Under the pieces are notes generated by a model, which saw nothing but the letters and a program-made list of their open reading frames with translations, was not told the origin of the DNA and did not search any database. DNA of 64,000 nucleotides from Odiellus spinosus. Its lineage: Eukaryota; Arthropoda; Arachnida; Opiliones; Phalangiidae. Each line of letters begins with the position of its first letter. The stretch's first letter is position 1. This document shows, piece by piece, positions 61,011 through 64,000 of the stretch. The DNA is taken from positions 682,001-746,000 of the forward strand of contig CAWUCO010000074.1 of NCBI GenBank assembly GCA_963920705.1. The letters are read 5' to 3'. A program made the position numbers and the translations under genes.

Positions 61011-62873
61011 GATTTGACTGAATCAAGTGCGGCTGCCGCAGCTATTAACATCAAAAATTATGAAAAAATTAATTTTAATTGGGATTAAAGGGCACTGGTA
61101 AAAATGTAGCGATTTGACTGAAACAAGTGCGGCTGCCGCAGCTATTAACATACAAAATTATGAAAAAATTAATTTTAATTGGGATTAAAGGGTACTGGTA
61201 AAAATGTAGAGATTTGACTGAATCAAATGCGGCTGCCGCAGCTGTTAGCATCAAAAATTATGAAAACATTAATTTTAATTGGGATTAAAGGGCACTGGTA
61301 AAAATGTAGAGATTTGACTGAATCAAGTGCGGCTGCCGCTGCTATTAACATCAAAAATTATGAAAAAATTAATTTTAATTGGTATTAAAGGGCACTGGTA
61401 AAAATGTAGAGATTTGACTGAATCAAATGCGGCTGCCGCAGCTGTTAGCATCAAAAATTATGAAAACATTAATTTTAATTGGGATTAAAGGGCACTGGTA
61501 AAAATGTAGAGTTTTGACTGAATCAAGTGCGGCTGCCGCTGCTATTAACATCAAAAATTATGAAAAAATTAATTTTAATTGGGATTAAAGGGCACTGGTA
61601 AAAATGTAGCGATTTGACTGAATCAAGTGCGGCTGCCGCAGCTATTAACATAGAAAATTATGAAAAAATTAATTTTAATTGGTATTAAAGGGCACTGTTA
61701 AAAAGGTAGAGATTTGACTGAATCAAATGCGGCTGCCGCAGCTGTTACCATCAAAAATTATGAAAACATTAATTTTAATTGGGATTAAAGGGCACTGGTA
61801 AAAATGTAGAGATTTGACTGAATCAAGTGCGGCTGCCGCTGCTATTAACATCAAAAATTATGAAAAAATTAATTTTAATTGGGATTAAAGGGCACTGGTA
61901 AAAATGTAGCGATTTGACTGAAACAAGTGCGGCTGCCGCAGCTATTAACATAGAAAATTATGATAAAATTAATTTTAATTGGTATTAAAGGGCACTGGTA
62001 AAAATGTAGAGATTTGACTGAATCAAATGCGGCTGCCGCAGCTGTTAGAATCAAAAATTATGAAAACATTAATTTTAATTGGGATTAAAGGGCACTAGTA
62101 AAAATGTAGAGATTTGACTGAATCAAGTGCGGCTGCCGCTGCTATTAACATCAAAAATTATGAAAAAATTAATTTTAATTGGGATTAAAGGGCACTGGTA
62201 AAAATGTAGAGATTTGACTGAATCAAGTGCGGCTGCCGCAGCTATTAACATCAAAAATTATGAAAAAATTAATTTTAATTGGGATTAAGGGCACTGGTAA
62301 AATTGTAGAGATTTGACTGAATCAAGTTCGGCTTTCGCAGCTATTAACATCAAAAATTATGAAAAAATTAATTTTTATTGGGATTAAAGGGCACTGGTAA
62401 AAATGTACAGATTTTACTGAATCATGTGCGGCTGCCGGAAGTATGAACATCAAAAATTATGAAAAAATTAATTTTAATTGGGATTAAAGGGCACTGGTAA
62501 AATGTAGCGATTTCACTGAATCAAGTGCGGTTGCCGCAGCTATTAACATCGAAAATTATGAAAAAATTAATTTTAATCGGTATTAAAGGGCACTGGTAAA
62601 AATGTAGCGATTTGACTGAATCAAGTTCGGCTTTCGCAGCTATTAACATCAAAAATTATGAAAAAATTAATTTTAATTGGGATTAAAGGGCACTGGTAAA
62701 AATGTAGAGATTTTACTGAATCATGTGCGGCTGCCGGAAGTATTAACATCAAAAATTATGAAAAAATTAATTTTAATAGGGATTAAAGGGCACTGGTAAA
62801 AATGTAGCGATTTGACTGAATCAAGTGCGGTTGCCGCAGCTTTTAACATCGAAAATTATGAAAAAATTAATTT

Positions 62874-63295
62874 TAGTAGTAAAGTACGCACCCGTTAAGC
62901 AAAAATTCATCCCCCTTTCCAGCCCCAGCCTGCTAGAGCCCCTCCCCAGGTTTGGGAGAACCTGTTTTTGACATCACCAACTTGTTAAAATTTTTTTTTT
63001 TCAAAATTTTCGCTCGCGCCGGAGGCATTATTTGGTACGCGGGAGTCTCAAACATCTCTCTTGTATGCTTAGCAACTCTTTCTCCTTTACTTTTACTCTC
63101 GTCATAATTAAAAACTAGGTTACTTTTTAAAGCTGTTGTGCCACGGGGGAAAATCAAAATTGTTACAATTTTATTTAAATAAAATTGTTACTTTTACCTC
63201 ATAATCTTATTTGAATATAAGTATTACTTTTACCTACTAACCTCATTTAAATTACTTTAAAAAGGCTTCTCAACAATATTAAATTTATAGTCACC
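62874..63295. other. Unique stretch between satellite and gene
   Basis: The satellite stops abruptly after attaattttag at 62873. The next 400 bp are non-repetitive. A minus-strand open frame (about 62933-63157) gives a basic, Lys-rich sequence (KSKGERVAKHTREMFETP, IMPPARAKIL) but has no ATG at its beginning and no recognised domain; it may be a gene fragment. acttttacctcataatc/acttttacctactaacctc at 63190-63245 is a short direct repeat just upstream of the next gene. Confidence 0.4.
63165..63188. promoter_or_regulatory. 24-bp perfect palindrome upstream of the right-edge gene
   Basis: Starting acaattttatttaaa and ending ataaaattgt, this AT-rich block is its own reverse complement across 24 bp, 108 bp before the ATG at 63296. 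It could be a protein-binding site or chance in AT-rich DNA. Confidence 0.35.
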
Positions 63296-64000
63296 ATGGC
63301 TTGTTTAACTGAATACCCCGCTCCACGTCAAGCCCATAGATTAGAAGGAGTGTTATCTCTCCAATGTTTAGCGTTCGCGGTAGTTGACTCTAAATATATT
63401 CTACAAACAAGTAAGAACACAGACGATCATCATCCCGAAATATTCGAAGCAAAAACAAATCTATTAATCAAGTTATCAGAACCCGTCTTTAATGAGTGTC
63501 ACCAGTTGTTATCGTCCCGCTCTTTTTCGCATTTTATAACACCCGAATTTTGCAAATTAAATGTGTGGGAATTTGAACATTATTTATTTCATCCTCAAGC
63601 CGTATTATGGGGTTGTGACGTTAAAACTTTTGGGGAAAAAACTGTAACAGTATGTCCTTTTCCTTATCATTATACGAACCTTCATTGTCCGTATAAATCA
63701 TTAACTTTTATGGGCTGGGAGTTCCACGACAAAGAAATGTTCCATCAATTCATCTCGTACAAAATTGTTATTTTTGCTCTCAAGTATGTTATTTTTTTTT
63801 TTTTCAACAAATAAAAAATGAACTAAAAATACTTTATATTAGATATCGCGAATTCTTTGACGGCCAATATAATTCAATTGCGGATTATGACAAAAAAGTG
63901 TTAAGATTAGAAGAAAAGGTATGTAGCTAAAAATACAGTTTTAATAAATAAAATATTAATATTTTTTTTTTTAGATCCGTAAATATTATTGTCAATCCAA
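63296..64000 (+). CDS. Unrecognised spliced gene, first three exons (partial)
   Basis: ATG at 63296 has a strong start context (caccATGG). Exon 1 is 63296-63783, intron 1 (gtatgt...ttatattag) 63784-63842, exon 2 63843-63918, intron 2 (gtatgt...ttttttag) 63919-63974, exon 3 from 63975 to the window edge. The joins keep the frame: ...IVIFALK then YREFFDGQYNSIADYDKKVL and RLEEK, then IRKYYCQS. The ends of both introns are canonical and T-rich before AG. The visible ~196 residues begin MACLTEYPAPRQAHRLEG and include a Cys/His-rich part (WGC, VCPFPYHY, LHCPY) and an acidic/basic helix-like stretch at the exon 2-3 join. I do not recognise the family and assign no function. It could be a host gene or a fragment of a mobile element. 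Confidence 0.7.
63784..63842 (+). other. Intron 1 of the right-edge gene
   Basis: 59 bp, gtatgt donor and tattag acceptor, AT-rich. Translation through it quickly reaches a stop (after FFFFNK), and removing it restores a continuous frame. Confidence 0.72.
63919..63974 (+). other. Intron 2 of the right-edge gene
   Basis: 56 bp, gtatgt donor and a T-run followed by ag. It falls between codons (phase 0). Confidence 0.7.

Larger units (their letters stand above)
27790..62873. repeat. 35-kb satellite array of a 100-bp monomer, about 350 copies
   Basis: The monomer measured between identical words is 100 bp (for example attaacat at 48661 and 48761). In order it contains ggcactggtaaaaatgtaga, gatttgactgaatcaagtgc, ggctgccgcagctattaaca, tcaaaaattatgaaaaaatt, aattttaattgggattaaag. 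Recurrent variants allow monomer types to be told apart: caaatgcgg...gctgttagcatc; ttttactgaatcatgtg; gacagaatcaagtttggc; gactggaatcaaatgcag; gaatagagtgcgg; gcggcttcgcag; gccggaagtatt. Single-base indels give 97-101-bp copies. No other sequence interrupts the array. Short open frames occur but the 100-bp period is not divisible by three, so no frame persists. Confidence 0.93.

Noticed and set aside
27790-62873. CRISPR-like repeat/spacer array
   Set aside because: The whole 100-bp unit is repeated with no unique spacers, and the surroundings are eukaryotic.
27790-62873. CENP-B box in the monomer
   Set aside because: The TTCG...A..CGGG pattern of the known box is not present in the monomer consensus.

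Overview
The window is eukaryotic and most likely from an arthropod. It is AT-rich, carries spliced exons with short introns (59 and 56 bp at the right edge), a non-LTR retrotransposon with a PHD-type ORF1, hAT and DDE_Tnp_4-type DNA transposons, and many degenerate TTAGG/GGTT-like stretches of the kind common in insect genomes. No species can be named from the sequence. There are only two stretches of plausible host coding sequence: the last exon of an ABCB-type transporter (5647-6003) and the first three exons of an unrecognised gene that runs off the right edge (63296-64000). The rest is repeats and mobile elements.

Layout. 1-1035: CCCGACC-rich repeat. 2407-4775: decayed DDE transposon with ~265-bp inverted ends and a broken transposase. 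5647-6003: ABC transporter exon. 6128-6519: hairpin MITE. 6690-7260: degenerate telomere-like repeats. 7503-7572: small hairpin. 7930-8425: degenerate repeats. 8426-9663: near-perfect 619-bp tandem duplication. 10583-18619: hAT-type element with an exact 8-bp target duplication. Inside it sits a second inverted-repeat element (10841-17727), and inside that a LINE (12149-16509), three layers deep. 19240-19910: GGTT-rich repeats. 20922-24425: young DDE_Tnp_4 transposon whose ~1.03-kb inverted arms include the transposase C-terminus. 24530-24675: CGATCAAATGAT cluster. 26560-26845: CTCGGGCTC repeats. 27207-27698: fold-back repeat.

27790-62873 (about 35 kb, over half the window) is one satellite array of roughly 350 copies of a 100-bp monomer. 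It shows several higher-order periods (about 900, 1100, 2000, 2990 and 3092 bp). Its left edge is decayed and has shorter ~90-bp monomers; its right edge ends abruptly in ordinary monomers. A centromeric or pericentromeric/heterochromatic setting is plausible from this structure but is inference.

The most interesting objects are (i) the transposon at 20922-24425, where long arms duplicate the SWIM zinc-finger part of the transposase in both orientations and so create a second, SWIM-only reading frame; (ii) the three-level nested insertion with exact target duplications; and (iii) the mosaic higher-order satellite with a GC-rich odd palindrome in each monomer.
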